This document shows, one piece after another, positions 1-6,043 of a stretch of 8,557 nt of DNA. This DNA comes from JANWHF01 sp036276235. GTDB taxonomy: Bacteria; Planctomycetota; Phycisphaerae; Tepidisphaerales; Tepidisphaeraceae. A model generated the notes under the pieces. That model was given only the letters and a program-made list of their open reading frames with translations. It searched no databases and had not been told where the DNA came from. The stretch spans positions 1 to 8,557 of the forward strand of contig DATBDZ010000029.1 in the NCBI GenBank assembly GCA_036276235.1, in the 5' to 3' direction. Positions within the stretch are counted from its first letter, which is position 1; each line of letters begins with the position of its first letter. Made by a program: the position numbers and the translations under genes.

Positions 1-78
1 GTTGCCAGTTGTCAGTTGCCAGTGAAGACGAATTCAAATTCTCTTTTACTGGCAACTGGTAACCGGCAACTGGCAACT
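1..78. repeat. Heptamer repeats in two opposed arms (left edge)
   Basis: Two short arrays with a 7-bp period face each other. The left arm (1-23) is built from units like TTGCCAG. The right arm (48-78) has four units, ACTGGCA, ACTGGTA, ACCGGCA and ACTGGCA, plus a partial fifth. Positions 1-23 are the reverse complement of 48-70 with three mismatches, so the unit could fold into a long hairpin with a loop of about 24 nt. The left arm may continue beyond the window. No gene is credible here. It resembles the short tandem heptamer families found between genes in some bacteria. Confidence 0.85.
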
Positions 79-351
79 CACCCCCCAGCGGTATCTTTTC
101 TGTTGCACTTTCCGTCGGATTGCTCCGCCTTGATGTTATCAAGCACCGTGCCCTGGGAAGCGTCGGCTTTCGCCGGGCCTCCCCGCAGTTCGGACTTTCC
201 TCACCCGTGGGCCTGAAAAAAATCGGCCCGCGGGCGCGGCCGCCTCTGCCGCCGCTGCCGATAATAGTATATGACGCGGATCGATCGTTTGCCCGCTTTG
301 GATGCGATGGCGGCGATTGTGATGCTAACTTCATTCTGAATCGGTGTTTAC
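79..351. other. Non-coding stretch upstream of the first gene
   Basis: I see no convincing gene here. Short open frames cross it but their translations look like random GC-rich sequence. It presumably carries the promoter of the plus-strand cluster. An A/T-rich patch at 260-271 contains GATAAT, a fair -10 match, but there is no acceptable -35 element 16-18 nt upstream. A 15-nt palindrome, CTTGATGTTATCAAG at 129-143 (6-bp arms, 3-nt centre), could be an operator or chance. No Shine-Dalgarno sequence precedes the ATG at 352. Confidence 0.4.
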
Positions 352-1209
352 ATGGGCAACGACGTTCTGGCTGCGATCCCTATTTTCGCAAAACTTTCCG
401 ACGATGAGCGTGCCGCGCTGGCGGCTTTGCTCAAGGAACGCGAGTTTCCGGCGCATCAACCCGTCTTCTGGCTGGGCGAGCGCGGCGATGATTTCTACGT
501 GGTGGAGCGAGGCAAAGTCACCGTCTCCGCGCCCGACGAAGCCGGCAAGGAAATCGTTCTCGCGACGCTGGGCCCCGGCCATTTCTTCGGCGAAATCTCC
601 CTGCTGGATGGCGGCCCACGCACAGCGACCGTGCGCGCCCTCAATAATGTCACGCTGCTGGCTCTGCAACGAGCTGACTTCCTCAAATTCCTCGCGGCCA
701 ACCCGGGTGCGGCCATTCATATGCTGACGATCCTGGGCCAGCGGCAGCGCGATACTCTGGAGAAAATGCGCGGGATTCGCAACGCGAACGAGGCGATCGC
801 CGAGAGCCGCACGCGCTGGGAACGGACCGCCGAGCGGATCGCGAATATGACCGCCACCCAGTGGTTTTTGCTGCTGAACATCCTGTTTTCGGGGGGCTGG
901 GTCTTTATCAATATGGTCTCAAAGCGATGGTTCCACAAAGACCCCTTCGATGAAGCCCCGTTTGGGTTGCTCGGCTTCATCATTACCGTTGAGGCTCTGT
1001 TTATTTCACTGTTCGTGCTGATCAGCCAATCCCAGCAGGGAACGCGCGATCGAATCCGGGCCGATCTGGATTATCAGGTGAATTTGAAGGCACATCAGGA
1101 AGTGATGCAGTTGCACCAGAAAGTGGATCGGCTGCAGGGTGCGTTGGCAACGGTCGCGGCGCGCGTGCCGGGGGGCGCGGGTGAAATAAATGACGGAACT
1201 ACCAAGTGA
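352..1209 (+). CDS. Cyclic nucleotide-binding domain fused to DUF1003 membrane protein
   Basis: This is a 285-residue membrane protein with a cytoplasmic sensor-like head. Residues about 8-125 form a CRP-type cyclic-nucleotide-binding beta barrel. The phosphate-binding cassette is at 79-94 and keeps the Gly-Glu pair (G80, E81) and the arginine (R90 of RTATV) that contact the cyclic phosphate in known family members, so ligand binding is plausible. There is no helix-turn-helix, so it is not a CRP-like transcription factor. Residues about 165-262 match DUF1003: a membrane segment at 171-189, the DPFDEAPFGLL loop at 197-207, a second segment at 204-224, then a charged stretch rich in R/D with DYQVNLKA (240-247) and a probable coiled coil to about 268. 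DUF1003 has no established biochemical function. The gene ends in two stops, TGA TAG, 58 bp before the sigma factor on the same strand. The ATG at 352 starts just before the barrel and is the natural start. Domain assignment is firm; ligand and role are unknown. Confidence 0.85.
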   Translation: MGNDVLAAIPIFAKLSDDERAALAALLKEREFPAHQPVFWLGERGDDFYVVERGKVTVSAPDEAGKEIVLATLGPGHFFGEISLLDGGPRTATVRALNNVTLLALQRADFLKFLAANPGAAIHMLTILGQRQRDTLEKMRGIRNANEAIAESRTRWERTAERIANMTATQWFLLLNILFSGGWVFINMVSKRWFHKDPFDEAPFGLLGFIITVEALFISLFVLISQSQQGTRDRIRADLDYQVNLKAHQEVMQLHQKVDRLQGALATVAARVPGGAGEINDGTTK

Positions 1210-1223
1210 TAGGGCAAACCGGG

Positions 1224-1253
1224 TTGACGCGGGCGGTTGAAAATCTGTACGAT
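1224..1253 (+). promoter_or_regulatory. Candidate sigma-70-type promoter before the sigma factor gene
   Basis: TTGACG at 1224-1229 matches the -35 consensus at five of six positions. TACGAT at 1248-1253 matches the -10 consensus at four of six, including the key TA and final T, and the spacer is 18 bp. Transcription would start near 1260, leaving only about 8 nt before the ATG at 1268. That implies a nearly leaderless message and would exclude the upstream GTG at 1256 as the start. This rests on a motif match only and could be chance. Confidence 0.35.
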
Positions 1254-1267
1254 CCGTGGCTCGCTCG

Positions 1268-1993
1268 ATGTCAACGCGCAGGCCACTCATTCAGCCGAAG
1301 CAGGCGGGCAAGGCGACAACCGCAAAGGGCGCCAAGCCTCCCAAGCCCCCGATGCCGCCCCCGGCGGAGGTCGCGGAGGCTCCACTTACGCCCGCGCCCC
1401 TTGGCCGCACCAGCGACGAAGATTTGATGAAGCGAAGCCAGGAGGGGGACAAACGGGCCTTCGCCCAGCTTTATGAGCGATATAGCGCGTCGGTCCTTTC
1501 CTATCTGTATCGCATGCTCGGCAATGTCGAAGATGTCGAGTCGATCGGGCAGGAAGTTTTCTTCCGCGCGTTTCGCTTTGCCGCCACGTATCGATATCCG
1601 CAGAAGTTCTCCACCTGGCTTTTCACGATCACCCGCAATCTGGCGATCAATCAATCCCGCCGCCGCAAGCGCAGCCCAATCCGGAACATCACCGAGCTGA
1701 ATCTGGAAGGGATCGACATGAGCGGCGATCCGTATCAGGTCGCCGCCCGGGCAACCGATGATTTGGAGAAGCAAGAGGAGATCGCGCGTGTATTAAAGGC
1801 GTTGGACACGCTGCCGACCGATCAGAAGGAAGTGATCGTGCTGGGCGTGTTCCAGGATTTGTCGTACGCGGAGATGGAGGAGATCACCGGGACGAAAGCC
1901 GTGACGCTGCGATCCAGAATGTTCCACGGCCTCAAGCGCCTCGCCCGGGCGACGGGGGCCGAAGGAGAGGAAGAAGTAAGCGAAGATTCGTAG
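1268..1993 (+). CDS. ECF-type RNA polymerase sigma factor (sigma-70 family)
   Basis: A 241-residue sigma factor with two conserved domains. Region 2 lies at about 63-130 (AFAQLYERY, then GQEVFFRAFRF and FSTWLFTITRNLAIN) and would bind core polymerase and the -10 element. Region 4 lies at about 172-226 (LDTLPTDQKEVIVL, then the helix-turn-helix LSYAEMEEITGTKAVTLRSRM) and would bind the -35 element. There are no regions 1 or 3, as expected for an ECF sigma factor. The first 45 or so residues are a low-complexity basic, Pro/Ala-rich head (KPPKPPMPPP) not needed for the fold, a type of extension I associate with planctomycete sigma factors. A GTG at 1256 would add four residues; I chose the ATG because of the promoter-like sequence just upstream. 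Neither has a Shine-Dalgarno sequence. The stop codon TAG (1991-1993) lies inside a palindromic repeat, so the acidic tail EGEEEVSEDS may have been set by repeat insertion. The membrane protein downstream may be its regulator. Confidence 0.92.
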   Translation: MSTRRPLIQPKQAGKATTAKGAKPPKPPMPPPAEVAEAPLTPAPLGRTSDEDLMKRSQEGDKRAFAQLYERYSASVLSYLYRMLGNVEDVESIGQEVFFRAFRFAATYRYPQKFSTWLFTITRNLAINQSRRRKRSPIRNITELNLEGIDMSGDPYQVAARATDDLEKQEEIARVLKALDTLPTDQKEVIVLGVFQDLSYAEMEEITGTKAVTLRSRMFHGLKRLARATGAEGEEEVSEDS

Positions 1994-2059
1994 GGTCCGC
2001 CTCGGCGGACGACGATTGACGCGAATCGCGCGACCGCGTCCGCCGAGGCGGACCCTACG
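1989..2059. repeat. Paired palindromic repeat, REPIN-like, at the end of the sigma gene
   Basis: A perfect 23-bp inverted repeat: 1989-2011 is the exact reverse complement of 2037-2059, separated by 25 nt. Each arm is itself palindromic around GTCCGCCTCGGCGGAC (1995-2010 and its mate), so the unit can fold as one long hairpin or as two small ones. The spacer holds a further small stem, CGATT with AATCG (2013-2017 and 2024-2028). Two inverted palindromes close together is the architecture called REPIN in other bacteria, where the elements are mobilised in trans by RAYT transposases. No such gene is in this window. There is no T-tract, so it is not a standard intrinsic terminator, although a strong RNA hairpin between the two genes could affect the transcript. 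Confidence 0.9.
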
Positions 2060-2063
2060 CGAC

Positions 2064-2134
2064 GAAACCCGAACCGGAAACCTGAAACTCGAAACCTGAA
2101 ACTCATTCACTCAACCCCGAACCCTGAACCCCGA
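2064..2134. repeat. Degenerate heptamer array running into a start codon
   Basis: About ten units with a 7-bp period. GAAACCT and GAAACTC alternate at 2077-2104, one diverged unit follows at 2105-2111, then CAACCCC, GAACCCT and GAACCCC at 2112-2132. The next unit would begin GAA, and its second A is the A of the ATG at 2135. The array lies directly after the paired palindrome and makes up the rest of the gap between the sigma gene and the next gene. There is no Shine-Dalgarno sequence in it. Confidence 0.8.
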
Positions 2135-3112
2135 ATGCCGGCTAACGCGGAAGTCGATCCATTTTTTGAATTGCTGACCGACGCGTTGCGCGCCGGGCCG
2201 GGCAGTCCGCAATGGCGCGACGCGGTGGCTCAACTTCGCGAGAAGGGTGCAGGCGAGGCGGACGAATTCCGCCTGCTGATCACCACCCGCGAGAGCCTGG
2301 AGAGCGGACGCGAATATCGGAGCGTGCGCGCGGGAGCGGGATTCACGCAAAAGGTCATGGGCGGGCTGGGTGATCAAAAGCGCCTGGGAGCGACCTGGCC
2401 GATCGCCAATATCGTCGCGATCATCGGTGCGGCGGGGATTCTTCTTGCTGTGGGATATGTCGTTTACCGCGTGGCGTCGCCGGCGGGCGAGGCGGACCCG
2501 CGAGCGATCGAGCAGCTTTCCACCGATGCAAAGCATTACCTGAACGATATTTCCGTCGCCAGTTTTTCTGGCGCATTGCCGGATAATTGGAAGCAAATCG
2601 GCAGCCTGCCGCTCGCGTTCAAGGGAACCATGATGCCCCTGGCGGATACGGCAAATCAGGGCGGCGGGATCTATTACGCCAATGGGATTTCGGCGCAGCA
2701 GGGTTACATGGTGGAGACGACGATCGCCGCGCCGACTCCAAACAGCGCAATCTTGTTGCAGGTGTTCGTGTCGGCCGACACGAGCTTCAGCGCCGAACGA
2801 GGAACCGGTGCGCACGAAATTGCCTGGTCGCTGGAAGGTCTGGAGCAGCGTGTGATTGTTGATGGCAATGTGCAACAAATTGCCAGGAAGGCGTCTGCGG
2901 GAAGCTTGAAAGTGCGGCTCATCGTGAATCACGATCTGGCGATCGTGGAAGTCGGCCAGCGCAATGCCGATGGCCGCACCGATTTTCAACAGGTCTGGGC
3001 GGGCGCGCATCACCTGAATTCAGGTACGCATTTCGCCGGCGTGCGATTCCTGCGATCGGCCGCCGGCGGCGCTTCGCCGGCGGTTGAATCGATCCATATC
3101 GCCAGGGGTTAG
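2135..3112 (+). CDS. Single-pass membrane protein, candidate regulator of the neighbouring sigma factor
   Basis: I do not recognise a named family. The protein has 325 residues and no cysteine. Residues 1-88 are soluble and helix-prone, beginning with a conserved-looking motif (FFELLTDALRAGPGSPQW, 10-27) that I recall from hypothetical proteins of Phycisphaerae-type genomes. One membrane helix spans about 89-111. Residues 112-325 would lie outside the membrane; from about 136 they alternate hydrophobic and polar residues as in a beta sandwich, rich in Gly, Asn and Thr. A cytoplasmic head, one helix and a large outer domain directly after an ECF sigma gene is the layout of membrane anti-sigma factors, but there is no zinc-binding HxxxCxxC motif and no recognisable anti-sigma fold, so that role is only inferred. 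The ATG at 2135 forms at the end of a repeat array. The next in-frame candidate, TTG at 2171, would cut into the motif. It is followed after 31 bp by the MoxR gene. Confidence 0.7.
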   Translation: MPANAEVDPFFELLTDALRAGPGSPQWRDAVAQLREKGAGEADEFRLLITTRESLESGREYRSVRAGAGFTQKVMGGLGDQKRLGATWPIANIVAIIGAAGILLAVGYVVYRVASPAGEADPRAIEQLSTDAKHYLNDISVASFSGALPDNWKQIGSLPLAFKGTMMPLADTANQGGGIYYANGISAQQGYMVETTIAAPTPNSAILLQVFVSADTSFSAERGTGAHEIAWSLEGLEQRVIVDGNVQQIARKASAGSLKVRLIVNHDLAIVEVGQRNADGRTDFQQVWAGAHHLNSGTHFAGVRFLRSAAGGASPAVESIHIARG

Positions 3113-3143
3113 CGCCCACGTTGAACGTCCCGCGCGAGCATTC

Positions 3144-4199
3144 ATGTCCACGACTTTGCCTCCCAACGCCGATCCGTCGCAAACGCCCGCCGCCGCGTCG
3201 GATGTCGAAGCCGCTCGATTTTTGACGGATGCCTGTCAGCAGTTGCGCGCTGAGCTACGCAAGCTGATCGTCGGGCAGGATCGCGTGATCGAGGAGATTC
3301 TGATCGCCATCTTCGCGCGGGGGCATTGCATCATGCAGGGCGTTCCGGGCCTCGCCAAAACGCTGCTGGTCTCGACGCTGGCGCAGTCGATGGACCTGAC
3401 GTTTCATCGCATCCAGTTCACGCCCGATCTCATGCCGTCTGACATCACCGGCACGGATGTGTTGCAGGAAGATCCGGAAACGGGCCGCCGGCGTTTCGAG
3501 TTCCTCAAAGGCCCGATCTTCGCGAACTTGATTTTGGCGGATGAAATCAATCGCACGCCGCCCAAAACACAGGCGGCACTCTTGCAGGCGATGCAGGAAA
3601 AGCAGGTGTCGGCGGGCAACCGAACCTTCGATCTGCCAATCCCCTTCTTCGTCCTCGGCACGCAAAACCCAATCGAACAGGAAGGCACCTACCCGCTTCC
3701 CGAAGCCCAGCTCGACCGATTCATGTTCATGGTGATCGTCAACTATCCCAAGCGCGATGAAGAGCTCGAAGTACTCAAGCGCACGACGGGCGTCTCCGCG
3801 CCCAAAGTAAAAAAGATCATCAACGCGAGACGAATCGTAGAGCTGCAGGAAATCGTGCGGCGAGTCCCCGTCGGCGATCACGTCTACAACTTTGCCCTGG
3901 ACATCATCCGCGCCACCCGACCCGGCGAACCCGGCGCCGGCGACTTCGTCCGCCACTGGCTAAGCTGGGGCGCCGGCCCGCGCGCGGGGCAATATATGAT
4001 CGTCGCCGCAAAAGCGCGGGCGCTGATGTATGGGCGGCTGTATGCGACGATTGAAGATGTCGAATCCGTCGCGCCAGCGGTGCTCCGACATCGCATCGTC
4101 CCGAATTTCAATGCGGAAGCGGAAGGTGTCACGGTTGATCAGATCATCGAGAAGGTGATCACGCTGATCCCGCGCGGGTCGGGGGAACGATTGCTGTAA
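3144..4199 (+). CDS. MoxR-family AAA+ ATPase
   Basis: A 351-residue AAA+ ATPase of the MoxR group, cytoplasmic chaperone-like proteins that use ATP to activate or assemble partner proteins, often ones with von Willebrand A domains. Visible motifs are Walker A GVPGLAKT (66-73), Walker B LILADEINR (129-137, catalytic D133 and E134), sensor 1 around LGTQNP (171-176), the family signature EGTYPLPEAQLDRF (180-193), and sensor 2 in GAGPRAG (276-282, R280) of the C-terminal lid. Length is normal and all ATPase residues are present. I chose the ATG at 3144; a TTG at 3084 would overlap the previous gene by 29 nt and add 20 residues of no family character. It probably belongs to one transcript with the genes on either side (31 bp before, 5 bp after). 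The usual next gene, a DUF58 protein followed by von Willebrand proteins, is missing, so its client is not evident. Confidence 0.95.
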   Translation: MSTTLPPNADPSQTPAAASDVEAARFLTDACQQLRAELRKLIVGQDRVIEEILIAIFARGHCIMQGVPGLAKTLLVSTLAQSMDLTFHRIQFTPDLMPSDITGTDVLQEDPETGRRRFEFLKGPIFANLILADEINRTPPKTQAALLQAMQEKQVSAGNRTFDLPIPFFVLGTQNPIEQEGTYPLPEAQLDRFMFMVIVNYPKRDEELEVLKRTTGVSAPKVKKIINARRIVELQEIVRRVPVGDHVYNFALDIIRATRPGEPGAGDFVRHWLSWGAGPRAGQYMIVAAKARALMYGRLYATIEDVESVAPAVLRHRIVPNFNAEAEGVTVDQIIEKVITLIPRGSGERLL

Positions 4200-4204
4200 C
4201 GCAC

Positions 4205-5113
4205 ATGAAGACGATCCTCCTTTCAGCAAGCGATCAGGGATATTTCCAGCTTCTCAAGGGGTTGGTGCTGTCGATTCACGCGAATCGTCCGGATTCGCAA
4301 ATCGCGATTGGCGCGATCGATCTGGGGATGACCGATGCGCAGATCTCGGAGCTGCGATCGCTCAATGTGATGGTAGCGCCAGGGAAGTGGGATTTTGATT
4401 TCCCGGGGCGCGAGCAGATGGCGCGGTGGTTTCAGGCGATGACGGCGCGATGCTGCTTGCCGCAATATTTTCCGGGCTATGAGCTGTACATCTGGATCGA
4501 CGCCGACGCATGGCTTGCGGATTGGAGGACGGTCGAATTGCTTGTCGCGGCCGCCAGCCCGCGTGCGCTGCTGGCGCTGGTGCCCGAAATGCATCGGGCT
4601 TACCGCAACTTTTATCACCTGGGAGATACGCAGCAGATCGATCATCACCGCGGCATGCTGATGACCTTCGGCGAAGAGATGGCCCGAAAGCTGGGCCTCA
4701 AGCCAGTGATGAATTCCGGCGTCTTTGCCGCGCGGCATGATTCGCCCGTGTGGGGCGTCTGGGCCAAGTGGATGCGCCTGGCGCTCAAGGGCCAAATCCA
4801 TTCCCTCACCGAGCAATGCGCGCTGAACGCCGCGATTTACATCGATGGCGTCGCCATCCACGCGCTGCCCGCCTGGTGCAACTGGATGTGCGGTCAGGCG
4901 CTGCCGGCGTATGACGTTGCGCAGAAGCGATTCGTCGAGCCGAATCTGCCTTGCGATCCGATTTCGATTCTGCACGTGTCGCCGCGCGCGCGGGCATCTT
5001 CTATGGTCACGGTGTTTGACAGCGTAAAGGGAACCATCATCTCAAGCGGCAAGCCAAAGACGCTTCGGCTGGATTATCTGGCGCATCTCGAGCAGCGCGA
5101 AACCATTCAATAA
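4205..5113 (+). CDS. GT8-like glycosyltransferase (GT-A fold)
   Basis: A 302-residue soluble protein that looks like a family 8-type sugar transferase using a nucleotide-sugar donor and a divalent metal. The N-terminal strand (TILLSASDQGYFQLLKGL, 3-20) fits the start of a GT-A Rossmann-like fold. YIWIDADAWL (95-104) holds the DxD metal/nucleotide motif (D99, D101). MNSGVFAARHD (169-179) matches the NSG motif that follows in GT8 enzymes, TEQCALNAA (202-210) resembles their DQ..LN motif, and H257 in ILHVSPRA may be the third metal ligand. There is no signal peptide or membrane segment, so it should act in the cytoplasm or at the inner membrane face. Donor and acceptor cannot be told from sequence. 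It begins 5 bp after the MoxR stop, which suggests co-transcription, and ends 36 bp from the converging gene. No Shine-Dalgarno sequence is visible. The family call rests on motifs only. Confidence 0.7.
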   Translation: MKTILLSASDQGYFQLLKGLVLSIHANRPDSQIAIGAIDLGMTDAQISELRSLNVMVAPGKWDFDFPGREQMARWFQAMTARCCLPQYFPGYELYIWIDADAWLADWRTVELLVAAASPRALLALVPEMHRAYRNFYHLGDTQQIDHHRGMLMTFGEEMARKLGLKPVMNSGVFAARHDSPVWGVWAKWMRLALKGQIHSLTEQCALNAAIYIDGVAIHALPAWCNWMCGQALPAYDVAQKRFVEPNLPCDPISILHVSPRARASSMVTVFDSVKGTIISSGKPKTLRLDYLAHLEQRETIQ

Positions 5114-5149
5114 ATCGTGACCTCGCTCAGAAGGAAGTAAATCGGTAGT

Positions 5150-6043
5150 TCAACCGCGAGTTTCAGTTGGCAGCGGCGGAGGCGTCGCTACCACCGGGCC
5201 CACCGGAAACCCGGTCGCACGAACCAGAAGCCGGCCAGCGGGAATTTCCCGCGAAATCGCCGCGCAGAACGTGTCCATCTCCACCGGCCCGGTGAGCGAC
5301 CGCTTGGGGATGATCAGAAACGACGTCGCGGAGATGAACAGCAGAAAGACGGTCTGTGCTTCAGTGAAGCCGACAAATGCACGCCAGGAATAGTCGGTCC
5401 GGAGCAACGGCGTTTGCACATCGACGCCCGTCTCCTCGACCCGAACAACGTGATGCCCGTGCAGGTGCGATTGCAACTCCCACGATCCCGACGCGGAGCC
5501 CCGTAACAGATTGGTGGTATGGGCCCAGAGGGCATGAAGGATCGCAGCCGACACCGCAATTGCGACCCCGAATATCATGAAATATCCAAACTGCGATTGG
5601 GGACTCTGTCCGGCGCGCAATTCCCTCTCGATAAGAGATTGAACCTGAAAGGCTATGACAATCCAATAGGCCAACATGACCGCATTGATTAACAGCCGAA
5701 CCCAACGCGATCTGGTTTTTCCAGTGCGCCGGCTGACCGCCTGCACCTCCCACGGCTTAATGGATGCAACACGCAGGCGGAAATAGGCAACCATAATCGT
5801 CGTGCCCAGCAATGCCGCCCAGGGAGCCAGCGGCAACAGCAGGCAGGCCATCACGGGCGACCGCCCAATCCCGCCCGGCTGCGACGCGTACATCGCAAAC
5901 AGCACACTGCACACGACGATCCACGCGAGATTCCAGATTGTCAGAACGATCCTTGTGATCGGCCGATGGCGCAGCGCCGCCGCCTGAATCACCGCCTGCG
6001 CTTCGGCAAAATCGGCGTGCGTGAGATCGTATTCAAGTTGCAT
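5150..6043 (-). CDS. Four-helix membrane protein with YcxB-like C-terminal domain (copy 2)
   Basis: A 297-residue integral membrane protein of unknown function. Hydrophobic segments lie at about 32-53, 63-87, 114-135 and 152-173. A soluble region follows from about 183 that resembles the YcxB-like domain: VEETGVDVQTP, then a Tyr-Ser-Trp turn (218-220), a strand rich in F/L (231-239) and IIPKRSL (244-250). The tail is Pro-rich (PPPLP, 288-292). The N-terminus (LEYDLTHADFAEAQ) parallels the gene upstream (VNFRYNAEDFAEAN), and the same YcxB-like motifs recur there in the same order, so the two are paralogues. Its ATG lies inside the end of the upstream gene (11-nt overlap) with GGGAG four bases before it, which points to translational coupling. 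No enzyme residues stand out. YcxB-like domains have no well-established biochemical role. Confidence 0.8.
   Translation of the reverse strand: MQLEYDLTHADFAEAQAVIQAAALRHRPITRIVLTIWNLAWIVVCSVLFAMYASQPGGIGRSPVMACLLLPLAPWAALLGTTIMVAYFRLRVASIKPWEVQAVSRRTGKTRSRWVRLLINAVMLAYWIVIAFQVQSLIERELRAGQSPQSQFGYFMIFGVAIAVSAAILHALWAHTTNLLRGSASGSWELQSHLHGHHVVRVEETGVDVQTPLLRTDYSWRAFVGFTEAQTVFLLFISATSFLIIPKRSLTGPVEMDTFCAAISREIPAGRLLVRATGFPVGPVVATPPPLPTETRG

Noticed and set aside
1989..2059. Intrinsic transcription terminator of the sigma gene
   Set aside because: The hairpin is very strong but no run of T follows on either strand. The shape fits a paired palindromic repeat better.
2111..3013. Long open frame of about 300 codons on the minus strand, antisense to the membrane protein gene
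   Set aside because: Its translation is rich in Arg and His with no domain or membrane pattern, as expected from the mirror frame of a GC-rich gene. The plus-strand frame has clear topology and operon spacing.
3084..3143. TTG start that would extend the MoxR protein by 20 residues
   Set aside because: It would overlap the upstream gene and the extra residues do not resemble the family N-terminus. The ATG at 3144 fits better.
3255..3956. Minus-strand open frame inside the MoxR gene
   Set aside because: The plus strand encodes every AAA+ motif over the same bases; the antisense product has no recognisable features.
5114..5149. Bidirectional terminator between the converging genes
   Set aside because: I looked for a hairpin in these 36 bases and found none, nor any T-tract.
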